A DNA stretch of 64,000 nt, taken from a virus. The translations under genes and the position numbers were made by a program. Numbering within the stretch: position 1 is the first letter of the stretch; each line of letters opens with the position of its first letter. Of this stretch, positions 42,157 to 50,936 are shown piece by piece. A model generated the notes under the pieces. It was not told where the DNA came from. It saw nothing but the letters and a program-made list of their open reading frames with translations, and made no database searches. The stretch covers positions 50,153 to 114,152 of the IMG/VR virus record IMGVR_UViG_3300042261_002158. One strand, given 5' to 3'.

Positions 42157-42422
42157 GGAAGATAATTGACAAAAAAGTCAAAAAAATAATTGACAAAAAG
42201 TGTTATTTTTGTTCATGTGATAAATATGAGCTTTTAGATGTTCATCGAATAGTTGAAGGAAGTCAAGGGGGCAAGTACGTAGATCATAACTCTGTATCAT
42301 GTTGTGCTTTGTGTCATAGAAAAATACATGCTGGAATTATAAAGATTGATCGCAAGTATCCAACCAGTTTAGGACAATGGGTTTTACATTATTGGATAAA
42401 TGGCGAAGAAAAATGGGAATAA
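42147..42422 (+). CDS. HNH endonuclease-like protein
   Basis: 91 residues. CYFCSCDKYELLDVHRIVEGSQGG...NSVSCCALCHRKIHAG is an HNH core with CxxC...CxxC zinc ligands and LDVHRI/CHRKIH histidines. Free-standing HNH genes in phages are usually homing endonucleases or nicking/repair enzymes. Lysine-rich N-terminus. Start lies in a hairpin and lacks a ribosome site. Confidence 0.75.
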   Translation: MRKRKIIDKKVKKIIDKKCYFCSCDKYELLDVHRIVEGSQGGKYVDHNSVSCCALCHRKIHAGIIKIDRKYPTSLGQWVLHYWINGEEKWE

Positions 42423-42426
42423 AACC

Positions 42427-42434
42427 ATAAATAT
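42427..42434 (+). promoter_or_regulatory. ATAAATAT octamer 3 nt before a start codon
   Basis: ATAAATAT, TGT, ATG 42438; close to the T4 late consensus TATAAATA. No Shine-Dalgarno between. Confidence 0.4.
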
Positions 42435-42437
42435 TGT

Positions 42438-42797
42438 ATGAAAACATTTTTAGCATGGTTAGAAACAATGGTTCCACCAATTGTGGATCAAAATCAAGAA
42501 CGAAAAGCAACAGATCAGGCAGTTAAAGCGATTGCCAATGATCCGGCCACTTCCAAACTCAGATCTGATTTGGCTGCTGGCGGTCCTGATAATGTTTTAA
42601 GGGACAAATTGTTGAAGGGCACTTCTATGGCGATGCAGAAAGTGGGAAAAATTGATCCTACGATTCTGAAGCAGACCAATGCTAATAATGTTGCGGTGCC
42701 ATTAGCAAAAGAAATGGGAGTCGATCTTAAGAGAGTTGCTCCTAATTTGGCAAAGGCCGCTTTATCTAAAGGGGTCAATTTCAATAATGGGGTTTAA
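42438..42797 (+). CDS. Candidate virion-associated protein with FLAWLE tag
   Basis: 119 residues, MKTFLAWLETMVPP..., strikingly like the MKTYQEFIAEA start of T4 internal proteins. The rest is helical and Ala/Lys/Asn-rich. Followed by another tagged gene with an 11-nt overlap. Confidence 0.55.
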   Translation: MKTFLAWLETMVPPIVDQNQERKATDQAVKAIANDPATSKLRSDLAAGGPDNVLRDKLLKGTSMAMQKVGKIDPTILKQTNANNVAVPLAKEMGVDLKRVAPNLAKAALSKGVNFNNGV

Positions 42798-43029
42798 ATC
42801 TTTTATTCAAAATGAGATGAAAGGTCTTTTTGGGCAAATTAGTTCAATGAATCCTGGAACGGCAGGACATAATATTGAAATTAATTCTTTAAAGCCTAAT
42901 GTTCGTAAACGAGGAACTAGTGTGCAGCGTATAATGCAAAAGAATTCAATAACTTCTGCTCCTCTTCCTAGTGTAGCTATTCCTGTACAAAGAAGCCTGG
43001 GAAGTATTTCTAATAGAAAATTTTTCTAA
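42787..43029 (+). CDS. Small basic protein with FKSFIQNE tag
   Basis: 80 residues, MGFKSFIQNEMKG then a basic, low-complexity region (KPNVRKRGTSVQRI) without predicted fold. Like the 57-residue gene at 36025 it looks like a tagged basic peptide. Confidence 0.5.
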   Translation: MGFKSFIQNEMKGLFGQISSMNPGTAGHNIEINSLKPNVRKRGTSVQRIMQKNSITSAPLPSVAIPVQRSLGSISNRKFF

Positions 43030-43226
43030 TATTTCTAATTTTACTATTGCAATTGGTTTGAGATTGTCTTAAATTAACCAATATTAATGCAATTAAATTT
43101 AAATAGGCTACAGCCGAATTTAAGCTTGCGGACATAAGACCTCTGTTAATTTTGCGTTAAAATTAGCAAGTTGTGTGGATGAAGCAAGAATTACAAACTC
43201 AACTTTGTAGAAAGCAGAAATTACTT
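43030..43226 (+). other. Intergenic leader before the PrkA gene
   Basis: No gene-sized frame. Contains a weak promoter-like TTGAGA...TATTAA pair near 43060-43090 and a small hairpin TAATTTT/AAAATTA at about 43147-43165. In-frame starts upstream of 43227 (GTG 43173, ATG 43179) exist, so part of this may be coding. Confidence 0.35.
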
Positions 43227-45311
43227 ATGGAACAACAAAACTCTGTCTCTTCAAGCCTAATGCAGTACGCACAATTGTATGATCGTAAGGAATTTATGGC
43301 TCTTCATGAAGAAATGAGTTTCTCAGACTATGTCGAGCAACTTAAAAGCAAGCCGACTTTGGCCAGAAATTCATTTCAATATATTTACGATATGATTATT
43401 TCAAAAGGCGTGACTGCCTTCGAAAGATATCGTAAAAGCTATAATCGTTACAATTTCTTTAATGATCAAGAGATTCCAATCTTTGGTTTGGAAGAAACTT
43501 TGCAGCAGCTTGTGGATTTTATTCAAGGTGCTGCTGGAGGATATGGCACAGAACATCGTGTTTTGTTGCTACATGGACCTGTTGGTTCTTCGAAATCCAC
43601 AATTTGCCGTTTGATTAAGCGTGGTTTGGAAAAATACAGCCGCACTCCAGAAGGAGCTTGGTATTCTTATAAATGGGTCAATTTGCCATGTGAAGGCATT
43701 AATGCAATGTATACTGAAGATACTTGCATGTCTCCAATGAATGAAAATCCATTGAAATTAATGCCAATGTCAATGCGTAATGTCTTTTTGAAAGAATTGA
43801 ATGACATTTTCTCCAAACAACATAATGGGGATTCTCCTTATGAATTAATCTCTGAAGGAGATTTGAATCCTCGTTGTAAGTTCTTTATGAGTGAACTTTT
43901 GCGTCGATACAATGGCGATTGGTTTAAAGTTGTCACAGAACATATTCGTGTGGTACGTCGAGTCCATTCTGAAATTGATCGAGTAGGTATTGGCACTTTT
44001 CAACCAAAAGATGAGAAAAATCAGGATAGCACAGAACTGACTGGCGACATGAATTTCGCCAAAATCGGACATTTTGGGGCTGATTCTGACAGTCGAGCAT
44101 TTAATTTCGATGGAGAATTTGAAGTTGGCAATCGTGGTATGGTTGAATTCATCGAAATGTTGAAATTGACCAATGAATTTCTTTATGATTTGCTGGGTGC
44201 TTCTCAAGAACACCAGATTAAACCAAAGAAATTTAGCCAAATTGTTATTGATGAATTGATTGTATCCCATACAAATGGTGCGGAATTTCAACGCCTAAAG
44301 AGCAACCAATTCATGGAAGCTTTGCGGGATCGTACTATTAAGATTGATGTGCCATATCTTTTGAGATGGTCTGATGAAATTAAGGTTTTGGAACAGGATT
44401 ACGGGCCTACCAAAATCAAACAGCACATGATGCCGCATACTCTAGAAATTGCTGCTTTATTTGCGGTTTTGACACGATTATATGACGATCCTGACAAAAA
44501 GCTGGACCTTCGTGATAAAGCGAAATTGTATGATGGTCGGGCTCTGCCAGGATGGACAGAAGATTCTGTTAAGGAATTAAGAGACAAGTATACTACGGAA
44601 GGTATGGATACGGGCGTTTCTGCTCGTTATGTGCAAGATAAGCTTTCTAATTGTCTTGCAAGGCACAAGTCGTATGTTAATGTGTTCCATGTGATGTCGG
44701 AGTTGAAGGCAGGACTTTCTGCTTCATCTTTGATCACTAATGTGGAAGATATTAAGCGATATGAATATTGTGCGGAATTGGCAATCAAAGAACTGAACGA
44801 AATTCTCAAGAATGAAGTTCAGAAAGCTCTTGTGGCAGATGAGAAGGCAATTGAACGGTTGTGCAATAAATACATTGACAATGTCATTGCTTATGTAAAT
44901 GAAGAGAAGATGATCAATCCGATCACAGGAGAAAAGATGGACCCAGACGAGCGTCTCATGCGAAGTATCGAAGAAAAGAATAACATTCCCGAACAGGGAT
45001 GTGATGATTTTCGTAGATCTTTGTCATCGTTTATTGGGACGTTGGCTCGTCGCAAACAGGAATTTAGCTGGGATTCCAATCCTGAATTGCAACGAGCTTT
45101 GCAAGCCAAGATGTTTGAGGATGTTAGATCTACCATTAAATTGTCATCTTTAACCAGAGAAGCATCAGAAGTAGATCCAGATCTTCAGGAAAAGCTTGAA
45201 GCAGTAAAGACAAGGCTGATCAAGAATTATGGTTACAATCAGCAATCTGCCACGGATGTGCTCGATTACTGTAGCTCTTTGTTTGCAACCGGTGATGTTG
45301 CTGAAAATTAA
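43227..45311 (+). CDS. prkA: PrkA-type serine protein kinase (AAA+)
   Basis: 694 residues from ATG 43227 (earlier in-frame GTG 43173 and ATG 43179 would add 16-18 residues; no start has a good ribosome site). Walker A GPVGSSKS (117-124) is the hallmark of PrkA/YeaG, followed by a full AAA+ core and the long C-terminal PrkA domain; E. coli YeaG is 644 residues. In bacteria PrkA is co-encoded with YeaH and SpoVR and acts in stress or sporulation responses. All three partners occur here within 7 kb, so the phage carries the complete set. Confidence 0.9.
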   Translation: MEQQNSVSSSLMQYAQLYDRKEFMALHEEMSFSDYVEQLKSKPTLARNSFQYIYDMIISKGVTAFERYRKSYNRYNFFNDQEIPIFGLEETLQQLVDFIQGAAGGYGTEHRVLLLHGPVGSSKSTICRLIKRGLEKYSRTPEGAWYSYKWVNLPCEGINAMYTEDTCMSPMNENPLKLMPMSMRNVFLKELNDIFSKQHNGDSPYELISEGDLNPRCKFFMSELLRRYNGDWFKVVTEHIRVVRRVHSEIDRVGIGTFQPKDEKNQDSTELTGDMNFAKIGHFGADSDSRAFNFDGEFEVGNRGMVEFIEMLKLTNEFLYDLLGASQEHQIKPKKFSQIVIDELIVSHTNGAEFQRLKSNQFMEALRDRTIKIDVPYLLRWSDEIKVLEQDYGPTKIKQHMMPHTLEIAALFAVLTRLYDDPDKKLDLRDKAKLYDGRALPGWTEDSVKELRDKYTTEGMDTGVSARYVQDKLSNCLARHKSYVNVFHVMSELKAGLSASSLITNVEDIKRYEYCAELAIKELNEILKNEVQKALVADEKAIERLCNKYIDNVIAYVNEEKMINPITGEKMDPDERLMRSIEEKNNIPEQGCDDFRRSLSSFIGTLARRKQEFSWDSNPELQRALQAKMFEDVRSTIKLSSLTREASEVDPDLQEKLEAVKTRLIKNYGYNQQSATDVLDYCSSLFATGDVAEN

Positions 45312-45320
45312 CATTTAATT

Positions 45321-45355
45321 ATTGTCCCATGTGTACAATGTACACATGGGACAAT
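45321..45355. promoter_or_regulatory. 35-bp near-perfect palindrome
   Basis: Seventeen-base arms (45321-45337 and 45339-45355) around a single A. No T run follows, so it is not a classical terminator. It lies 12 nt before the methyltransferase start and its centre is GTGTACA-A-TGTACAC, the half-sites also seen at 24047-24063. Could be an operator or an RNA-processing hairpin. Confidence 0.5.
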
Positions 45356-45367
45356 TAAGGATTACAC

Positions 45368-45991
45368 ATGAAAAGTATAGCGAAAATTATAGATTTGCCT
45401 TTAGTTTGTCCTGATCCTAGTGAATTTGTACGGCCATTTCCTTGGCGATCTCCTTTGTGCATAGTTGAAGCTATAAAAGATATCATTACTGGCAAAACAG
45501 TTTGTGATGTTGGTTGTGGCGAAGGAGATATTATGGCACAAATGGCGAAGCATGCCAAAAGTGTGATTGGGATTGAAAAAGATCCGGCTCGTTATTCTGT
45601 AGCTATAAACAGAGGATTAGACATTTTAGTTGGGGATTTTACTACTTGTGAAATTCCCGTTGTTGAGGTATATTATACCTGGACTTATGGGGAGATGTTT
45701 TTGAAAACAGCAGATATTTTGTTTGAACGATTTAGTAGTTTTAAGTTAATTACTGGTGGCCAAGCAGATATGCCTGTAGGGTTCAACAAATACGGAAATG
45801 CTCCTGGTTATTGTCATCAGTTGATGGACAAATATGGCGGCGAATTTAGAGTGTTTCCTTATTTAGAGAATAGTGTTTTGGACAGATTTCCATCTCAAGG
45901 ATTTTGGTGGCTTTTGGTTATGGAAAAGTCGGAAGAAAAAGAAATTAAGCAAATTTGTGCTGCAAGAGATGTTTTAGAACATAACGTTTGA
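45368..45991 (+). CDS. Class I SAM-dependent methyltransferase
   Basis: 207 residues. Motif I VCDVGCGEGD (about 46-55), a post-I acidic residue in IGIEKDP, and a LVGDFTTCEI strand. Substrate not identifiable. Located between prkA and yeaH on the same strand, with a 4-nt overlap into yeaH, so it may be part of the kinase system's transcript. Confidence 0.75.
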   Translation: MKSIAKIIDLPLVCPDPSEFVRPFPWRSPLCIVEAIKDIITGKTVCDVGCGEGDIMAQMAKHAKSVIGIEKDPARYSVAINRGLDILVGDFTTCEIPVVEVYYTWTYGEMFLKTADILFERFSSFKLITGGQADMPVGFNKYGNAPGYCHQLMDKYGGEFRVFPYLENSVLDRFPSQGFWWLLVMEKSEEKEIKQICAARDVLEHNV

Positions 45992-47241
45992 ACTTTTCGT
46001 CATCCAAGTTTACAGAAAATAGGTGCTTTATTACTAAGAGAATTCATGAAGATTGGCAAGGTTTTAGGGATGTAATCTCTGGTAGAGCTAGGAGAGAGTT
46101 AAAGCGTTTAATTAAATCCGGCTCAATTGTCCGAAATCGTCCTAAAGGTGGTAAAATGACCATCTCTATTCCTGAAATTGAAATCCCCCATTTTGCCTTT
46201 GGCACTCAGGGGAAAGGCATTGCACGAGGTCCTGGGAAGGAAGGTGATATTATCGGCAGAGATCCTCAGCCTGGAAAAGGGAATAAAGCGGGCGATCAAT
46301 CGGGCGAAGGCATTGATATTACTGTAGACTTGGATGATGTTTTGAAATTTATGGAGGAAGAACTGAAGCTTCCTCGTATGGAACCTAAGCCCAATGAGAC
46401 TTTTGAAGAAGTAAAGATTAAGTACAATGATATTTCCAAAACTGGTCCTGAGTCTTTAAGGCATACCCGTCGAACTATTATGGAGACTTTGAAACGATTG
46501 GCAATGACTAAAAGTCTAGAAAAGGTACATCAACTTCCTGGCATGAAGATGCCAATTCGTTTGATTGCTCCAATTAATTCTGATCGAAGATATCGTCAAT
46601 ATAAAGAAATTAAAATCCCTTCATCTAATGCAGTGATTTTCTTTGCCCGAGATTGTTCTGGAAGTATGGATGATTTTCGTTGCGATATTGTTTCTGACAT
46701 GGCTTGGTGGATCGATTGTTGGATCAAGAGGTTTTATAAACGAGTTGATCGTTGTTATTTTGTCCATGACACACGAGCTATGGAAGTTAATGAGGATCAA
46801 TTTTACAAAATGCGATACATGGGCGGAACTTTATGCTCGTCTGTGTTCAAATCCATCGCTGAACAATTAGAAAATCGTTATCCTCCAGAAGCATTTAATA
46901 TTTATATATTTTATTTTACAGATGGAGATAACTGGGATGGAGACAATGAAAAGGTAGTCAATATCATCAACGAACAACTTAGTCCTAACATCGTCAATAT
47001 GATTGGGATTTCTCAGATTTGCTCTTGGAATTATGAAGGTAGTGTCAAGAAGGCAATTGATGAGAATATTAAAAGCGATTATTTAAGATCGGTAGATATT
47101 GGCTCATCTGCCAGCACTGAGTCTAGTGGTAATAGTTGGAATTACAGTCCAGTTAACATGGATGATGAAACAAGAGATACGCAGATTATTGATGCGATTC
47201 GTAAATTGTTAGGTCGTTCAGACGCTAAAAATCCTGTGTGA
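45988..47241 (+). CDS. yeaH: YeaH/YhbH-type protein (DUF444, VWA-like)
   Basis: 417 residues from TTG 45988 overlapping the methyltransferase stop. N-terminal GRARRELKRLIKSG, the Gly-rich linker GTQGKGIARGPGKEGD, and a VWA-type metal-site motif FARDCSGSMDDF near residue 217 match the YeaH family; E. coli YeaH is about 430 residues. The family works with the PrkA kinase and SpoVR. The intact MIDAS-like DxSGS suggests it is functional. Confidence 0.85.
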   Translation: MNFSSSKFTENRCFITKRIHEDWQGFRDVISGRARRELKRLIKSGSIVRNRPKGGKMTISIPEIEIPHFAFGTQGKGIARGPGKEGDIIGRDPQPGKGNKAGDQSGEGIDITVDLDDVLKFMEEELKLPRMEPKPNETFEEVKIKYNDISKTGPESLRHTRRTIMETLKRLAMTKSLEKVHQLPGMKMPIRLIAPINSDRRYRQYKEIKIPSSNAVIFFARDCSGSMDDFRCDIVSDMAWWIDCWIKRFYKRVDRCYFVHDTRAMEVNEDQFYKMRYMGGTLCSSVFKSIAEQLENRYPPEAFNIYIFYFTDGDNWDGDNEKVVNIINEQLSPNIVNMIGISQICSWNYEGSVKKAIDENIKSDYLRSVDIGSSASTESSGNSWNYSPVNMDDETRDTQIIDAIRKLLGRSDAKNPV

Positions 47242-47280
47242 TTTTATGTTTGGGTGTATTCATTTTGAAGAAATGGAAAA

Positions 47281-48243
47281 ATGAAATTCCACACAATCAC
47301 AAGCGGCATGAAATCTCATATTTTAGCCACTTGCAATAATTATTTCTGCACCAACCAAAAAGAAAGAGCAAAACCTTTACTGGAAATGCTTTCTAGGTTA
47401 TTTCCTAAGGATTTTTTGGTTAAAAATTTTGTCAGTCTTTATGAAAAGAATCTAACACAAGATCATTTTGGTGTTAATTGGACTGGACAAGATCTATCTG
47501 GAAAATCTATTGAAATTTTCTCAGATCAAGGCATGGGTGATTTAATCAACATGCTTCGCTATTTGCCTGTCATTAAAGATAGGTGGAAAAGTTGCACTAT
47601 TACTTTGAATTGTTATCCTTATTATGATCAATTCGAACGATTGCTACATGGCGTAACATCTATTGATCGTTTTGTTTACAGTCATGTTCGATGCGATTAT
47701 CACACTAATATTCTTAGTGTTCCAGCGATTTTAGCCGGATTGAAGTACGATGTGTATTATCCTGCTCATTTTAAAGATTTGCTGGAAAAGACAACGATTC
47801 CTCAGCAAGTATCTGTTTATCCTTACAAAAAACCTGATGATTTTAAAATAGGAATTGCTTGGGAAAGTAATCCAGAAAACAATCTGTTTAAAGACAAGTC
47901 CATTCCGTTGCCGGATTTGGTGCGTTTAGAGAAATTCAAACTACATTCTTTAATTCCTCATGAATGCAATTTGTTTTTGCCAAATAAAATAAAGGATCTT
48001 CTAGATACTGCCGAATTAATAAGTCAAATGTCTCTTGTAATTAGTGTGGATACTGTTGTATTGCATTTAGCAGGGGTGATGGGAGTGCCAACTTGGGGAC
48101 TATTGCCTGTTCATGCTGATCCTCGATGGGGAAGGGAAAGTAAAACTATCTGGTATCCGTCAGTGACTTTATTTAGAAATCCTGGTAGTTGGCTGCAAAT
48201 TGTTAAATTTCTTGAAAAAGAGCTTGAAAAAAAGCCAAGTTAA
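47281..48243 (+). CDS. GT9-like glycosyltransferase with short TPR-like N-terminus
   Basis: 320 residues. C-terminal features of the TPR-linked heptosyltransferase-like family: FSDQGMGDLINMLRYLP, FKIGIAWESNP, and SVDTVVLHLAGVMGVPTWGLLP...RWG...WYPS. Related proteins at 58969 and 60892. Sits inside the prkA-yeaH-spoVR group, between yeaH and spoVR. Probably transfers a sugar to LPS, protein or virion; acceptor unknown. Confidence 0.7.
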   Translation: MKFHTITSGMKSHILATCNNYFCTNQKERAKPLLEMLSRLFPKDFLVKNFVSLYEKNLTQDHFGVNWTGQDLSGKSIEIFSDQGMGDLINMLRYLPVIKDRWKSCTITLNCYPYYDQFERLLHGVTSIDRFVYSHVRCDYHTNILSVPAILAGLKYDVYYPAHFKDLLEKTTIPQQVSVYPYKKPDDFKIGIAWESNPENNLFKDKSIPLPDLVRLEKFKLHSLIPHECNLFLPNKIKDLLDTAELISQMSLVISVDTVVLHLAGVMGVPTWGLLPVHADPRWGRESKTIWYPSVTLFRNPGSWLQIVKFLEKELEKKPS

Positions 48244-48273
48244 GTTAAATTGTGTATTAAGGAAGATTAAAAA

Positions 48274-49875
48274 ATGTCTAAATCCAAAATGTTTAGTGGC
48301 TCTCCGATTCTACAAGGCAATAACACTATCCCAGGTGTGCCAGTACACAAGGAAGTAGTCGAAATATTGCCTCAAATTGAAGCGGCATGTAAGGGTATGG
48401 GATTGGATTATTACCCAATCATTCTGGAATTCGTTTGTTATGATGAAATGTCAGAGTTAGCTAGTTACGGAGGGTTTCCTGTACGATATCCCCATTGGAA
48501 GTGGGGTATGGAATATGAGCAATTGGCAAGAGGATATGAATTTAACCAATATCGTATATCAGAAATGGTTGTGAATACCTGTCCTTGTCGTATTTACATA
48601 ATGGATTCTAACACCCTGGTGGATAATATTAATGTTATTTGTCATGCCATTGGACATAACGATTTCTTTAAAAACAACATTTTCTTCCATCCTACAGATG
48701 GAAACATGATGAACAAACTTGCGAATCACGGCACAAGAATCCGCAATTATATGGCACGTTGGGGCAGGGAAACAGTTACTGAGTTTATCGATCAGGTATT
48801 GAGAATTGAAACATTGATTAATCCTCAAGATGCCTGGAAGCAACGTAAAATTAAGAAAGCGGTAATCAAGGACGAAAGAAATTATCGTCACCCTCGTCGT
48901 TTGGATTCAACTCATAATTATATGGATGAATGGGTGAATCCTAAGGAATATATCGAAAGAGAACATGAAATTATTGAACGTAAGGATGCCAAAGAATTTC
49001 TGGATATTTTTGAAAAGCCAGAAAAAAATATTATGGGTTATTTAAAGGACCATGCCCCTTTAAAGCCTTGGCAACAAGACATTATCACTATGTTGTATGA
49101 GGAATCGATGTATTTTGATCCTCAGAGACGTACCAAAATGATAAATGAAGGTTGGGCCTCTTATGTAGATTATCATCTTCTTTGTAGAGAAGGGCTAGTG
49201 TCTTTAGGGCAACCTACCACTGATTGTGGAATTTGGGAATATTCCAAGCATAAAATGCAGGTCTTGGGCGGAAAGTATTCTATGAATCCCTATAAATTGG
49301 GATTTGAATTGCTTTTGGATATCGAGGATCGATGGAACAAAGGCAAATTTGGACGAGAATACGAAGAATGCCAGGATATGAAAGAAAAGGAAAAATGGGA
49401 TAAACAATTAGGATTAGGTAAAGAAAAAGTATTTGAAGTTAGAAAATTTTACAATGATTATACATTGGTTCAAGAATTTTTCACCAGAGAATTTTGTGAT
49501 CGTAAACAATTCTATGAATGGCGAAAATTCCCCAATGGAGAATACAAAATTGTGAATCGAGATTTTGATTCCATCAAGAAAAATCTGCTCAATAGGCATT
49601 TGAATGGAGGTTTTCCCGACATTCGCTTGACTGACCCTAATCATTTGGGCAAGGGTTGGTTTTTCATGCAGCATTATTGGGATGATCGTCCTTTGTATGA
49701 AAAATATGTGCGTGAAACCATGACTTCTATTCATAGAATTTGGAGGGATGTGGTGTTGTTGGGCACAAGAAATGTCGATGGAGAAGAAGTTGTGTATTAT
49801 TGTGATGGGCCAGATCCTGACGAGCATATTTATTTAGTTCCTAAAGAACAATATGAAAAGGAATTTTTAAAATGA
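48274..49875 (+). CDS. spoVR: SpoVR family protein
   Basis: 533 residues. Matches the SpoVR/YcgB family through YYPIILEFVCYDEMSELASYGGFPVRYPHWKWGMEY, HAIGHNDFF and MINEGWASYVDYHLL (His-rich, possible metal site). E. coli YcgB is about 510 residues. Third member of the PrkA-YeaH-SpoVR set. AAGGAAG ribosome site; overlaps the next gene by 4 nt. Confidence 0.9.
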   Translation: MSKSKMFSGSPILQGNNTIPGVPVHKEVVEILPQIEAACKGMGLDYYPIILEFVCYDEMSELASYGGFPVRYPHWKWGMEYEQLARGYEFNQYRISEMVVNTCPCRIYIMDSNTLVDNINVICHAIGHNDFFKNNIFFHPTDGNMMNKLANHGTRIRNYMARWGRETVTEFIDQVLRIETLINPQDAWKQRKIKKAVIKDERNYRHPRRLDSTHNYMDEWVNPKEYIEREHEIIERKDAKEFLDIFEKPEKNIMGYLKDHAPLKPWQQDIITMLYEESMYFDPQRRTKMINEGWASYVDYHLLCREGLVSLGQPTTDCGIWEYSKHKMQVLGGKYSMNPYKLGFELLLDIEDRWNKGKFGREYEECQDMKEKEKWDKQLGLGKEKVFEVRKFYNDYTLVQEFFTREFCDRKQFYEWRKFPNGEYKIVNRDFDSIKKNLLNRHLNGGFPDIRLTDPNHLGKGWFFMQHYWDDRPLYEKYVRETMTSIHRIWRDVVLLGTRNVDGEEVVYYCDGPDPDEHIYLVPKEQYEKEFLK

Positions 49876-50825
49876 ATCTAGACGACATATATTTAATTCC
49901 AAGAGTGGTTTCTAATATCATTTCCAGAGAAGCAATAAACACTTCGGTGACAATTGGCAATGCTAAACTTAAAATGCCTATCATTGCTTCTCCAATGCGA
50001 GATGTATGTGATGGAGCATTTGGTCAGAAATTGGTCAGAAATGGATGCTATGGCATTCTGCATCGTTTTTCTTCTATAGAAGAACAGCATAATGATTATT
50101 GTAGATTTCATGAAATGGCTGCTGCAATTGGTGTTAATGGTGATTTTGTAGAACGATTTGAAGCTTTATATAATGCTGGTTGCAGGGTATTTTGTGTTGA
50201 TACGGCTAATGGAGCCAATATCTTAGTTAAAAAATGCATTGAAAAACTGATTGGCATACATGACGATGTTAAGTTTATTGTAGGAAATGTGGCATCGGCA
50301 GAAACTTTTGTGTGGTGTGCAAATCTTGACAATGTTATCGGGGTTCGTGTTGGAATAGCTGGAGGAAACGCTTGTACCACCAAAGACTCCACTGGCGTAT
50401 ATCAACCCATGGGTTCTTTGATTAAGGAATGTCGTAAAGTTAAGGATGAAGGATATCTTAAAGCTTTGATCATTGCTGATGGCGGGATTAAAAACACAGA
50501 ACATTTTTGCAAAGCTTTAGCAATTGGAGCAGATGTGGTAATGTTGGGATCTGTGCTAGCTGCCGCCAGCGATAGCCCCGCAGATCTAATTAAGCGGGAT
50601 GGTAGGTTTTATAAGGTCTATCATGGTTCTGCCTCATTTGAGATTCAGTCTATTTATAGAGACAAACCTAAATATATTGAGGGCAAGACGGTATTGTTGG
50701 ATTTCAACAATGAAACTTTAGAACAGATTGTGGCAAGATTCTCAGATGGGCTAAGAAGCTCTATGAGCTATTTTGATGCTAAGAATCTAGAAGAATTTAG
50801 ACATAAGCAGTTTTTAACTACTTAA
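49872..50825 (+). CDS. GMP reductase/IMP dehydrogenase family enzyme
   Basis: 317 residues. DDIYLIPR start, then MPIIASPM, the GIAGGNACTTKDSTGV active-site loop (catalytic Cys168) and IADGGIKNTEHFCKALAIGADVVMLGS phosphate-binding segment. No CBS domains. The TGV..P after the Cys loop is closer to GMP reductase than to IMPDH, but short IMPDH relatives exist. Would rebalance guanine and adenine nucleotides. Overlaps spoVR by 4 nt. Confidence 0.75.
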   Translation: MNLDDIYLIPRVVSNIISREAINTSVTIGNAKLKMPIIASPMRDVCDGAFGQKLVRNGCYGILHRFSSIEEQHNDYCRFHEMAAAIGVNGDFVERFEALYNAGCRVFCVDTANGANILVKKCIEKLIGIHDDVKFIVGNVASAETFVWCANLDNVIGVRVGIAGGNACTTKDSTGVYQPMGSLIKECRKVKDEGYLKALIIADGGIKNTEHFCKALAIGADVVMLGSVLAAASDSPADLIKRDGRFYKVYHGSASFEIQSIYRDKPKYIEGKTVLLDFNNETLEQIVARFSDGLRSSMSYFDAKNLEEFRHKQFLTT

Positions 50826-50936
50826 AAGATTCAATTATGGGGAAACCCCCTCATTTGTAATGTATAAAATCCCCACATATAAACTGGTATTATAAATCAT
50901 AATAATACTAAATATGTTTAATTGAGGGGTAATTGT

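Noticed and set aside
43845-44291. 148-residue minus-strand frame
   Set aside because: Antisense to prkA; no start signal and no protein-like composition.
49414-49827. 137-residue minus-strand frame
   Set aside because: Antisense to spoVR; the plus-strand gene is well supported by family motifs.
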